From positions 1 to 64,000 of the forward strand of contig JAFXVJ010000010.1 in NCBI GenBank assembly GCA_017524615.1: 64,000 nucleotides of DNA, given 5' to 3'. The notes beneath the pieces were generated by a model. That model searched no databases and was not told the origin of the DNA. It worked only from the letters and a program-made list of their open reading frames with translations. Source of the DNA: Clostridia bacterium (GTDB lineage: Bacteria > Bacillota > Clostridia > Christensenellales > Aristaeellaceae). The position numbers and the translations under genes were made by a program. Shown in pieces: positions 1 to 7,382 of the stretch (position 1 is its first letter; every line of letters begins with the position of its first letter).

Positions 1-192
1 CAATACCACCTGGCCGCCCAGCACGGCGTCGGGATCAGAGAAGGAGGCGATGACGATGAAGTACAGGGGATACAGGATGATCAGCGCCAGCAGGCCCAGG
101 AACAGGGCGTTGATGACAAAGAATACTTTGTCGCCCTTGGTGTCCTTCAGCGCCATGCCTTTCATTTTCACAGCGGGAGTCTTTACGCTCAT
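1..192 (-). CDS. Carbohydrate ABC transporter permease, YtcP/LplC type (partial)
   Basis: Only the first 64 codons are in the window; the C-terminus lies beyond base 1. The peptide starts MSVKTPAVKMKG and has a first membrane segment at about residues 25-45 (FFVINALFLGLLALIILYPL) followed by ASFSDPDAV, the usual N-terminus of the second CUT1 permease of LplB/YtcP importers. It starts 14 bases after the stop of the upstream permease with a GGAGG ribosome site, so the two form one operon. Family assignment is good; the substrate cannot be told from this fragment. The matching binding protein must lie to the left of the window. Confidence 0.85.
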   Translation of the reverse strand, partial: MSVKTPAVKMKGMALKDTKGDKVFFVINALFLGLLALIILYPLYFIVIASFSDPDAVLGGQVVL

Positions 193-206
193 TTTTCAGT
201 CCTCCC

Positions 207-1178
207 TTACCACAGCGAATTCTCGGAGAACCGCTTGGACGTCGTGTTGGCAATGATCAGCAGCGCCACGTTGATCACGGAGTTGAACAGGCCGATGGCC
301 GTGGCATATGCCTGATCCGGCACGCCGGTCAAGCCGCGCTTGTACACATAGGTGGCGATCAGCTCGCTGACGGCCAGGTTGCCGTCCGTCTGCATCAGCA
401 GGGCTTTTTCATAACCAACACCCATCAGACCGCCGATGGACATGATGAGCATCACGCTGATCATGGGCATGATGGCCGGGATATCCACGTGGATCACCCG
501 CTGGAACCGGGTCGCGCCGTCGATCATGGCCGCTTCATGCTGAACCGGGTCCACGTTGGACAGGGCGGCAATGTAGATCACCGCGCTCCAGCCGAAATCC
601 TGCCAGTTGCTTGACAGGATATACATGGGCCGGAAAGCCGAGCTTTCCAGAAAATAGGAGAATCTTTCCCCGCCCAGGCTGGCCGCCAGGTTGTTCACCA
701 GGCCGTAGCGCCCGAAGAACAGCTGCAGCATGCCGACCAGCACCACCAGAGAAATGAAGTGCGGCGCGGTGTAAATGGTCTGGAAGATCTTGCCCGTCCG
801 CTTGTGCTTGAGCGCGTTGAGCGCCAGGGATACCAGGATGGGCAGCGGGAAGCCGATGATGAAGCCGATGATGCACAGCAGGAAGGTGTTTTTCATCAGG
901 GGCCAGAATTGCACGTCGTTGAAAAACCGGGTGAAGTTTTCGAAATTGACCCAGATGGTTTCACTGGAGAGGATCGGGTCGCCGGGCATGAAATCCTGGA
1001 ACGCGATCAGCACGCCATAAATGGGCAGGTAATTGAACAGGAAAACCACCAGAACTGCGGGGAAAACCATGACGAGATACGGAGAATTCTCTTTGAAATT
1101 CCGCAGCCGCTTTCCCCAATCCGGCTTTTCCTTCTTTTGCCGCAGCCCTGCGGCAGGAAGCTGTTTTGCACCTTGCAT
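207..1178 (-). CDS. Sugar ABC transporter permease, LplB type
   Basis: A 323-residue inner-membrane permease of the CUT1 family. It has about six membrane segments (first at residues 34-58) and the EAA loop that contacts the ATPase at about 215-222 (EAAMIDGA). LplB-type permeases pair with a YtcP-type permease and a large extracellular binding protein to import oligosaccharides. The partner permease follows directly; no ATPase gene is nearby, as usual for systems sharing an MsmX-like ATPase. A GGGAGG site precedes the ATG at 1178 and a good promoter lies at 1369-1397. The divergent LacI gene is the likely regulator. Substrate unknown. Confidence 0.9.
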   Translation of the reverse strand: MQGAKQLPAAGLRQKKEKPDWGKRLRNFKENSPYLVMVFPAVLVVFLFNYLPIYGVLIAFQDFMPGDPILSSETIWVNFENFTRFFNDVQFWPLMKNTFLLCIIGFIIGFPLPILVSLALNALKHKRTGKIFQTIYTAPHFISLVVLVGMLQLFFGRYGLVNNLAASLGGERFSYFLESSAFRPMYILSSNWQDFGWSAVIYIAALSNVDPVQHEAAMIDGATRFQRVIHVDIPAIMPMISVMLIMSIGGLMGVGYEKALLMQTDGNLAVSELIATYVYKRGLTGVPDQAYATAIGLFNSVINVALLIIANTTSKRFSENSLW

Positions 1179-1368
1179 TGTTTCCCTCCTTGATAAGATG
1201 CGTTTGTGGAGATGCTACCGGATAAGAACCCCGTTTGTATGCTTGTTCAAGAACAGCCTCCTTTCCACATACGTGCCGTTGGGTTTACAAGAGCCGTTTG
1301 CCATGGTTTACAGGGTTGAGTCAATGATGAAACGAAGGTTTTTTGCACAGAATCGAATTTGCATTTAG

Positions 1369-1397
1369 ATTTTACATTAAGATTTACAAATTGTCAA
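1369..1397 (-). promoter_or_regulatory. Sigma-A promoter for the LplB/YtcP permease operon
   Basis: On the minus strand TTGACA (1392-1397) and TAAAAT (1369-1374) are separated by exactly 17 bases. It points at the permease gene starting at 1178, leaving a leader of roughly 180 bases. The match is near consensus. Confidence 0.75.
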
Positions 1398-1486
1398 TGG
1401 CAAAATCAATATTTTTGTGCAAAATGTTTAGTTTGTCCATATAAAGTCCAAAATTTCTCGATAGCCAACAATCCGAGGGCATGAAA

Positions 1487-1503
1487 GTTTACATAATGTA
1501 AAC
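1487..1503. promoter_or_regulatory. Palindromic operator, probable LacI-family site
   Basis: A perfect 17-bp inverted repeat with 8-bp arms (GTTTACAT, one central base, ATGTAAAC). It abuts the -35 box of the LacI gene promoter (1504) and sits between the divergent promoters. The position suggests autoregulation of the LacI gene and possibly control of the permease operon. Binding by this regulator is inference. Confidence 0.65.
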
Positions 1504-1532
1504 TTGATTTGTTGTAAAACACATGCTATAAT
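1504..1532 (+). promoter_or_regulatory. Sigma-A promoter of the LacI-family gene
   Basis: TTGATT (1504-1509) and a perfect TATAAT (1527-1532) are separated by 17 bases, about 35 bases before the ATG at 1567. Confidence 0.75.
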
Positions 1533-1566
1533 GTGAAACAACAAGCTGTAAAGAGGGCGATTGCTG

Positions 1567-2595
1567 ATGCCGAACAAACGAGTTACCATGCAGGACATAG
1601 CCACCGCCTGCGGCCTTTCCAGAAACACGGTTTCCAAGGCTTTCAACGGACGCGGGTCGGTGCCGCAGGCCACAAAAGAAATGATTATAAAGAAGGCAGA
1701 GGAATTGGGCTACGGCTCCCCCGTTGAAAGCGGTGCCCCCAATTCAAAGCAAACGGGGGGAAGCATTGCGCTTCTGACCAGCAAGATGCCAAAAGACGCC
1801 CACTTCGGTATTACTTTCATCTCCACCTTTTCGGATCAGATCAGCCGCTCCGGCTATTCATTGAAGATTTATGAAATATCGCAGGAAGAATTGAAAGAAA
1901 AAAGGCTCCCGCCCCACTTCGATCAGGAGCGGATAGCAGGTATCGTGGGCGTTGAATTATTCAGTCAGGATTATCTTCATATGATCTGCGGCCTAGGCAT
2001 CCCAACCGTGATGACGGACAGCCCCATGGAAGCCATTTCTTCTTTGATGGAATGCGATTATGTCACAATGGAAAACGTCGCGGGGATCATGGTGCTGGTA
2101 CAGCGCCTTGCCTCGTCCGGCGCGAAGAAAATCGGCTTTGTGGGAGACAATTACCACTGCGGTTCCTTCGGAGAACGCTGGGTGGGCTTTACGCTGGGCC
2201 TTAAGACCTTCGGGCTCCAGCTGGACGAGGACCTTTGCATCTGCCAGCCGGACAATTCCCCTTATAACGATCCCGATTGGCTGATCTCAATCATCCAAAA
2301 GATGCCGACTCTGCCGGACGCCTTTGTTTGCGCCAACGATTACCTGGCCATTCACTTGATGAGCGCGCTGAAAAAAATGGGGCTCTCTATCCCAAAGGAC
2401 ATCATGATAACGGGCTTTGACGGCACCTCACAGTCGGCACTGGTGGAACCGCCTCTGACTACAGTGGCAATCCCCGGCGTTGAAATCGGACGCATCGCAG
2501 CCGGAATCCTTCTGAACCGTATCGTAAATCCTGACTTTCCGTTCACCTGGACAAGGGTCAAAACCATCCCTGTATGGCGGGGAAGCATACGATAA
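1567..2595 (+). CDS. LacI-family transcriptional regulator
   Basis: A 342-residue repressor. The N-terminal helix-turn-helix is at residues 8-27 (MQDIATACGLSRNTVSKAF), followed by a periplasmic-binding-protein-like effector domain to the end. The ATG at 1567 is chosen over the in-frame TTG at 1561 because AGAGGG at 1552-1557 then lies 9 bases upstream. It is divergent from the LplB/YtcP importer and has a perfect palindrome over its own promoter. A regulator sensing a sugar taken up by that importer is the natural inference. Length is normal for the family. Confidence 0.9.
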   Translation: MPNKRVTMQDIATACGLSRNTVSKAFNGRGSVPQATKEMIIKKAEELGYGSPVESGAPNSKQTGGSIALLTSKMPKDAHFGITFISTFSDQISRSGYSLKIYEISQEELKEKRLPPHFDQERIAGIVGVELFSQDYLHMICGLGIPTVMTDSPMEAISSLMECDYVTMENVAGIMVLVQRLASSGAKKIGFVGDNYHCGSFGERWVGFTLGLKTFGLQLDEDLCICQPDNSPYNDPDWLISIIQKMPTLPDAFVCANDYLAIHLMSALKKMGLSIPKDIMITGFDGTSQSALVEPPLTTVAIPGVEIGRIAAGILLNRIVNPDFPFTWTRVKTIPVWRGSIR

Positions 2596-2686
2596 AAAGA
2601 TGTAATTCTTTTAGAATACTTATTCACTCCAATAATTGATGATTCTTCTAATATATTGTACCTTATCCAGAATTTCTCTGTAACAT

Positions 2687-2715
2687 AAAAAACACAGCCT
2701 CGAAACGAGACTGTG
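2687..2715 (-). terminator. Rho-independent terminator on the minus strand
   Basis: A 10-bp stem (2693-2702 with 2706-2715, one G-U pair), an AAA/TTT loop and six T on the minus strand (2687-2692). It lies directly after the broken end of the recombinase remnant, so it is probably a leftover of the lost element. Confidence 0.75.
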
Positions 2716-2725
2716 CATGGAAACT

Positions 2726-3054
2726 AATACCAGTGTCAAAGAAGAGTGCAATCATCGTCTTGTTCCGAATGTCCAAGAATGTCTTACCATCAAAATAGTT
2801 CAACAGTTTCCGCACTTCTGAATTATTGAAAGTCAGAATTTTCACTTTCGGCTGCTTCATGTTCTTGATGTTTGCGGTTGGGCGTTCCTTGATGTGTCCT
2901 TCTTGATTTCTTCAATTTCTGTGATTTGGAATTCATCGTTCAGGTACTTCTGTATGTACCGAAGCTGCTTCAGGTAGTTCGCCACAGTCTTTTCAGACAG
3001 TTTTCTCACCTTGCAGTCGAATCCGAATTCCACAATTGCGTCAGACACCTTCAT
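2726..3054 (-). pseudogene. Tyrosine recombinase/integrase remnant
   Basis: Two minus-strand frames together resemble a phage-type integrase. The first, from the ATG at 3054 (MKVSDAIVEFG), carries the N-terminal SAM-like DNA-binding domain up to TEIEEIKKDT. A second frame then reads ERPTANIKNMKQPKVKILT and continues to MIALFFDTGI near 2726, where homology stops just before the first catalytic Arg would occur. So the middle of the N-terminal domain is deleted with a frameshift and the whole catalytic domain (R-H-R-Y) is missing. The DNA is visibly more AT-rich than its neighbours, consistent with a decayed mobile element. No function is expected. Confidence 0.75.
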
Positions 3055-3065
3055 GACAAATAAAA

Positions 3066-3103
3066 CCCCCTTTTCTTGACAGTTTCCAATCAAGAAAAGG
3101 GGG
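3066..3103 (-). other. Long perfect hairpin over the remnant's ribosome site
   Basis: Perfect 13-bp inverted arms (3066-3078 and 3091-3103) with a 12-base loop. Read on the minus strand the second arm ends in GGGGG followed by TTTTATTTG and the ATG at 3054. It could be a terminator ending transcription from gap, about 120 bases upstream, or a structure hiding the ribosome site of the old recombinase gene. Confidence 0.6.
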
Positions 3104-3223
3104 AAAATGCTTATCGTACCTAAATCCGAAACATCAGAACGGTTTACGGTACTACTTCAACATTTTACGTACCTGGCTTCGTTCATTTGGTCTTCCAAAA
3201 TCCCGCAAACCCTTACGCATCAA

Positions 3224-4291
3224 TTACTTCAGCTCCGCGAAGTACTTGATGGTGCGGACCATCTGGCTGGTGTAGCTGTTCTCGTTGTCGTACCAGGACA
3301 CGACCTGCACCTGGGCGGTGTCGTCGTCGATCTTGGTGACCATGGTCTGGTTGGCATCGAACAGGGAGCCGTAGGTCATGCCGATGATGTCGGAGGAAAC
3401 CAGCTTTTCGGTGGTGTAGCCGAAGGATTCGCTGCTCTGCGCCTTCATGGCGGCATTGATGGCTTCCTTGGTGATGTCCTTACCCTTGACAACAGCAACC
3501 AGGATGGTGGTGGAGCCAGTGGGCACGGGCACGCGCTGGGCGGAGCCGATCAGCTTGCCGTTCAGCTCGGGGATGACCAGGCCGATGGCCTTGGCGGCGC
3601 CGGTGGAGTTGGGCACGATGTTGGCGGCGCCGGCACGGGCACGCTGCAGGTCGCCCTTCCGATGGGGGCCGTCCAGGATCATCTGGTCGCCGGTGTAAGC
3701 ATGCACGGTGGTCATGATACCGCTGACGATGGGGAAGGCATCATTCAGGGCTTTGGTCATGGGGGCCAGGCAGTTGGTGGTGCAGCTGGCGGCGGAGATG
3801 ATGGTGTCATCCTTGGTCAGGATGTTGTGGTTCACGTTGTACACGATGGTGGGCAGGTCGTTGCCCGCGGGAGCGGAGATAACAACCTTCTTGGCGCCGG
3901 CGTCAATGTGAGCCTGGGCCTTGGCCTTGCTGGTGTAGAAGCCGGTGCACTCCAGCACCACGTCCACGTCCAGCTCTTTCCAGGGCAGGTTGGCAGCCTT
4001 GGGCTCGGCATAAATGGTGATCTCTTTGCCGTCCACCGTGATGGAACCGGGAACCTTCACGGTCTTGCCGTCTTCTTCAAACACGGGCTCCTTGGAAGCG
4101 ACGGTGTGCTTGTTTTCGCCGATCACGCCGCAGTAGCCCTTCTGAGCGGTGTCATACTTGAGCAGATGAGCCAGCATCGCGGGGCTGGTCAGGTCATTGA
4201 TGGCCACCACATCGTAGCCCTCAGCGCCGAACATCTGCCGGAAAGCCAGACGGCCAATACGACCGAAACCGTTAATCGCAACCTTCACCAT
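3224..4291 (-). CDS. gap: Glyceraldehyde-3-phosphate dehydrogenase
   Basis: A 355-residue glycolytic NAD-dependent enzyme converting glyceraldehyde 3-phosphate to 1,3-bisphosphoglycerate. The Rossmann motif is NGFGRIGR near residue 7, the catalytic Cys is in [12 protein letters not shown], and the C-terminus has the usual [14 protein letters not shown]. The protein is about 20 residues longer than typical GapA. The start at 4291 ([13 protein letters not shown]) has GGAGGAG upstream; longer in-frame extensions to 4459 lack homology. It is monocistronic, with a promoter at 4344-4372 and a palindrome in its leader that may bind a regulator. Confidence 0.97.
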   Translation of the reverse strand: MVKVAINGFGRIGRLAFRQMFGAEGYDVVAINDLTSPAMLAHLLKYDTAQKGYCGVIGENKHTVASKEPVFEEDGKTVKVPGSITVDGKEITIYAEPKAANLPWKELDVDVVLECTGFYTSKAKAQAHIDAGAKKVVISAPAGNDLPTIVYNVNHNILTKDDTIISAASCTTNCLAPMTKALNDAFPIVSGIMTTVHAYTGDQMILDGPHRKGDLQRARAGAANIVPNSTGAAKAIGLVIPELNGKLIGSAQRVPVPTGSTTILVAVVKGKDITKEAINAAMKAQSSESFGYTTEKLVSSDIIGMTYGSLFDANQTMVTKIDDDTAQVQVVSWYDNENSYTSQMVRTIKYFAELK

Positions 4292-4319
4292 GGGAAACTC
4301 CTCCTTTAAAATCAACTGT

Positions 4320-4337
4320 TGGTAAACTGTTTTACCA
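4320..4337. promoter_or_regulatory. Inverted repeat in the gap leader, possible operator
   Basis: TGGTAAA and TTTACCA arms of 7 bp flank CTGT. It lies just downstream of the gap -10 box and upstream of the ribosome site, where a bound repressor would block transcription. The regulator is not identified. Confidence 0.45.
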
Positions 4338-4343
4338 TTGCTT

Positions 4344-4372
4344 ATTATATCCAATTCCAAGCAGTTTGTCCA
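4344..4372 (-). promoter_or_regulatory. Promoter of gap
   Basis: On the minus strand TGGACA (4367-4372) and TATAAT (4344-4349) are 17 bases apart, about 50 bases before the gap start. Confidence 0.7.
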
Positions 4373-4663
4373 GCATTCTATTGGGACGAATTCTGCCCGC
4401 TGCCGCGCTCGCGGCCCGCGTGACCGCGACGGGGGAAAGGAAAGCATATTTCGCATCACGCTTCAAAAACGATAACGCTGTGCGGATCGGGAGGTTCCGC
4501 ACGCCGCACGCATGGACCGCGCTTCAAGAGGCAATGCAAGGGCCAGGGATTCCTGCGGGGGGAACAGAAAACACAGCGGGACGCTGCCCCGGGCGTTTCG
4601 CTATTGCATAACGCCAGCAGGGCATTTCTTTTTTCCTTTTCTTTTCCCGTCACCAGAAAAGGA
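4373..4663. other. Intergenic stretch without recognised gene
   Basis: About 290 bases between the gap and prfC promoters. It is GC-rich on the left and has a pyrimidine run near 4627-4650. Open frames here look like chance: no ribosome site and no family resemblance. No hairpin of note was seen. Confidence 0.5.
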
Positions 4664-4694
4664 TTGACAAGCCCCCGTCTGACAGGTGTATAAT
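4664..4694 (+). promoter_or_regulatory. Promoter of the prfC transcript
   Basis: TTGACA (4664-4669) and TATAAT (4689-4694) are 19 bases apart. An alternative -10, TGTATA (4687-4692), gives 17. It lies about 37 bases before the leader minigene. Confidence 0.6.
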
Positions 4695-4730
4695 AAACCG
4701 TTTATGATTTTTCTGCCAAGGAGGTATCCC

Positions 4731-4745
4731 ATGCTTCCGCGTTGA
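4731..4745 (+). CDS. Leader minigene MLPR-stop before prfC
   Basis: ATG CTT CCG CGT TGA, a four-codon reading frame. It has a perfect AAGGAGG (4718-4724) six bases before its ATG, as good as that of any long gene here, and lies between the prfC promoter and the prfC start. Such short frames can stall or release ribosomes and so sense translation termination or recycling, which fits a gene for a release factor. That it is translated, and any regulatory role, are inference. It may simply be chance. Confidence 0.4.
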   Translation: MLPR

Positions 4746-4793
4746 TACTGTCCGCCGGGCGTGATCATCAAGAAAATGAGGAGGAACAATCCC

Positions 4794-6392
4794 ATGTCTG
4801 ATTTAGCGAAAGAGGTGGCCTGCCGGCGAACCTTTGCCATTATCAGCCATCCCGATGCGGGCAAAACCACCCTGACGGAAAAGCTTTTGCTATACGGCGG
4901 CGCGATTCGGCAGGCGGGCAGCGTGAAGGCCCGCCGGGCGGAGCGCCATGCCACCAGCGACTGGATGGAGATCGAAAAGCAGCGCGGCATTTCCGTCACG
5001 TCCAGCGCCATGCAGTTTGATTTTGACGGCTATCACATGAACATTCTGGACACTCCCGGCCACCAGGATTTCTCTGAGGACACCTACCGCGTGCTGGTGG
5101 CGGCAGACAGCGCCGTGATGCTCATCGACGCGGCCAAAGGCGTGGAGGAGCAGACGGTGAAGCTGTTCAAGGTGTGCCGCATGCGGGGGATCCCTATTTT
5201 CACGTTCGTGAACAAAATGGACCGCGCCGCCAAGGATCCCTTCGCCCTGATGGAGGAAATCGAGCAGGTGCTGGGCGTCCGCGCCTGCCCCATCAATTGG
5301 CCTATTGGCGTGGATGGGGACTTCCAGGGCGTGTACCACCGGGACGAAAAAGCGGTGGAATTGTATTTCGGCGGCGACCACGGCAAGACGAAAGCGGGGA
5401 AAATGGTGATCTCCGTGGACGATCCCGCCTTTGAAACGGCCCTGGACAAGCATTACCGCGCCCGACTGGCGGATGAAATCGAACTGCTGGACGAGGCGGG
5501 AGACGCATTTGACCTGGATGCGGTGCGCAGGGGAGAGCTGACCCCCATGTTTTTTGGCAGCGCCATTACCAACTTCGGCGTGGAGCCCTTCCTGTACCGT
5601 TTCCTGCGGTACACGGAGCGTCCCCTGCCCCGGGAGAGCGACCAGGGGCTGATCGAGCCGGAGGATCCCGATTTCTCCGGGTTCATTTTCAAAATCCAGG
5701 CCAACATGAACCCCGCCCATCGGGACCGGCTGGCTTTCCTGCGGGTGGTCAGCGGCGTGTTCCACAAGGGCATGACGGTGTGGCATTCCGGCACGGGCAA
5801 GGAAATGCAGGTGAAGCAGCCCCAGCAATTCATGGCGGACGAGCGCGAGGGCGTGGAGGAAGCCTATCCGGGCGACATCATCGGCCTGTTTGACCCCGGC
5901 GTGTACCGCCTGGGGGACACCCTGTGCGTGGGGAGGAAAATCAAGTTTGAAAAGATCCCCGTGTTCGCGCCCGAGCGCTTCGCCCGGGTGCGGCCCCTGG
6001 ATTCCATGAAGCGCAAGCAGTTTGTCAAGGGTATCAACCAGCTCAGCGAGGAGGGCGCCATCCAAACCTTCCAGCGCAACGAAACCGGCCTGGAGGAATT
6101 CATCGTGGGCGTGGTGGGCGAATTGCAGTTCGATGTGCTCACCTACCGGCTGAAAAGCGAGTATGGCGTGGATCTGGTGATGGACCGGCTGGGCTATCGC
6201 TTTGTGCGCTGGGTCACGGCCTCTCCCGTGGCGGTGGATCAGCTGCAATTGACCTCTACCTCCGCGCGGGGCATGGACGTGAACAGCAACCCCGTTCTGT
6301 TCTTTGAAAACGACTGGAGCATCCGCCTGGCCTGCGAAAAGAACAAAGGGCTGGAGCTGATAGAAGTAGCTCCCCGGGAAGCGGAGAAGTGA
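4794..6392 (+). CDS. prfC: Peptide chain release factor 3
   Basis: A 532-residue translational GTPase that recycles RF1/RF2 from the ribosome after peptide release. It shows the P-loop HPDAGKTT at residues 19-26, the G3 motif DTPGH at 86-90, and NKMD at 140-143, followed by the beta-barrel and RF3-specific C-terminal domains. Full length for RF3. The start at 4794 (MSDLAKEV) has GAGGAGGAA just upstream; an in-frame ATG at 4776 overlaps that site and is less likely. It appears to be transcribed alone, from 4664-4694, through the leader minigene. Confidence 0.95.
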   Translation: MSDLAKEVACRRTFAIISHPDAGKTTLTEKLLLYGGAIRQAGSVKARRAERHATSDWMEIEKQRGISVTSSAMQFDFDGYHMNILDTPGHQDFSEDTYRVLVAADSAVMLIDAAKGVEEQTVKLFKVCRMRGIPIFTFVNKMDRAAKDPFALMEEIEQVLGVRACPINWPIGVDGDFQGVYHRDEKAVELYFGGDHGKTKAGKMVISVDDPAFETALDKHYRARLADEIELLDEAGDAFDLDAVRRGELTPMFFGSAITNFGVEPFLYRFLRYTERPLPRESDQGLIEPEDPDFSGFIFKIQANMNPAHRDRLAFLRVVSGVFHKGMTVWHSGTGKEMQVKQPQQFMADEREGVEEAYPGDIIGLFDPGVYRLGDTLCVGRKIKFEKIPVFAPERFARVRPLDSMKRKQFVKGINQLSEEGAIQTFQRNETGLEEFIVGVVGELQFDVLTYRLKSEYGVDLVMDRLGYRFVRWVTASPVAVDQLQLTSTSARGMDVNSNPVLFFENDWSIRLACEKNKGLELIEVAPREAEK

Positions 6393-6437
6393 TACGGACG
6401 GTGCGGCGGCCCGTCAGGGCCCTTCGCGCCTCATCAT

Positions 6438-6476
6438 AGGAATGGACACGGCGGCGCGCCCGCTGTGTCCATTCCT
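6438..6476 (+). terminator. Hairpin after prfC
   Basis: 12-bp perfect arms (6438-6449 and 6465-6476) with a GC-rich interior that can pair further, 45 bases after the prfC stop. It lacks a T run, so it may be a 3-prime mRNA-protecting hairpin rather than a strict intrinsic terminator. Confidence 0.55.
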
Positions 6477-6601
6477 GTCACTGTTCTAAATGCGCTCCGG
6501 CATGCCCGCGGAAACGCCCCGCGCCCGACGAAAACGCTTGCCAAAATCGCCTCATGCGGGGCGGAATGAACAAATTATGAAAAATCCCCTTGCGTAAGGT
6601 A

Positions 6602-6632
6602 TTGCTTGTTACGCGGCGTCATGTTGTAAAAT
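6602..6632 (+). promoter_or_regulatory. MerR-type promoter with 19-bp spacer
   Basis: TTGCTT (6602-6607) and TAAAAT (6627-6632) are 19 bases apart. A 19-bp spacer is the hallmark of promoters untwisted by MerR-family activators, and the gene directly downstream is a MerR regulator, suggesting autoregulation. Confidence 0.65.
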
Positions 6633-6656
6633 CCATGGCGCAAGGAGGTGAAAGCT

Positions 6657-7382
6657 ATGTCAAAATACACGACGGGAGAGATCGCAAAGCTCTGCGGCGT
6701 CACTGTCCGAACGGTTCAGTATTATGATACCCGCGGCATCCTGATTCCCAGTGAGCTTTCCGAAGGCGGAAGGCGGCTCTATTCGGAAGACGATGTGAAG
6801 CGCATGAAGGTCATCTGCTTCCTGCGGGAGATGGATCTGCCGATCGACGCGATTGCCCAGATCCTGAAGGAAGAGCATCCCGAGAAGGTGATTTCTCTGC
6901 TGATTGAACAGCAGGAGGCCGTCCTTTCAGAGGACATCTCAGAGAAGCAGGAAAAACTGACAAAGCTTCGGGAGCTGAAAAACGGATTGAAAAGCCAGGC
7001 GGTATTCTCTCTCGAATCCATCGGTGACATAGCCGTATTTATGGAAGGCAAGAAAAATCTCAAAAAAATGCGCTGGATGATGCTCCTGTCCGGAATCCCG
7101 GTTACGGCGCTGCAATGGCTTGCCATCGTTGTCTGGATTGACAGAGGCATCTGGTGGCCGTTCATCGTCTGGGTGCTGGTGGCTGCTGTCTGGGGCACAG
7201 TGGTCAGCCGATACTACTTTCATCATGTAAAATACATCTGCCCCGAATGCCATGAGGTGTTCAAACCCGCACTGAAGGAAGCCTTATGGGCAAATCATAC
7301 GCCAACCGCCCGCAAGCTGACCTGCCTCGCGTGCGGCCACAAAGGCTATTGTGTGGAGATTTGGGGAGGGGACGGGAAATGA
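6657..7382 (+). CDS. Membrane-anchored MerR-family regulator with C-terminal zinc ribbon
   Basis: A 241-residue protein. Residues 3-72 are a MerR winged helix (YTTGEIAKLCGVTVRTVQYY), 75-112 a likely dimerisation coiled coil, then two membrane segments (about 141-161 and 165-187) joined by a very short outer loop. The cytoplasmic tail has two CxxC pairs (C195/C198 and C223/C226), a zinc-ribbon pattern. The start at 6657 has AAGGAGG eight bases upstream. The stop overlaps the start of the YhfC-like protease gene (ATGA), so the two are translationally coupled. A DNA-binding domain tethered to the membrane next to an intramembrane protease suggests release by proteolysis; this is inference. The signal sensed is unknown. 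Confidence 0.85.
   Translation: MSKYTTGEIAKLCGVTVRTVQYYDTRGILIPSELSEGGRRLYSEDDVKRMKVICFLREMDLPIDAIAQILKEEHPEKVISLLIEQQEAVLSEDISEKQEKLTKLRELKNGLKSQAVFSLESIGDIAVFMEGKKNLKKMRWMMLLSGIPVTALQWLAIVVWIDRGIWWPFIVWVLVAAVWGTVVSRYYFHHVKYICPECHEVFKPALKEALWANHTPTARKLTCLACGHKGYCVEIWGGDGK

Noticed and set aside
3107-4309. Long plus-strand open frame of 400 codons opposite gap
   Set aside because: It is the complement shadow of the GAPDH gene; Gly/Val/His-rich translation, no family resemblance and no ribosome site.
4366-4653. Short frames between gap and prfC
   Set aside because: Two frames of 65-81 codons on opposite strands; compositionally odd, no ribosome site, no homology recognised.
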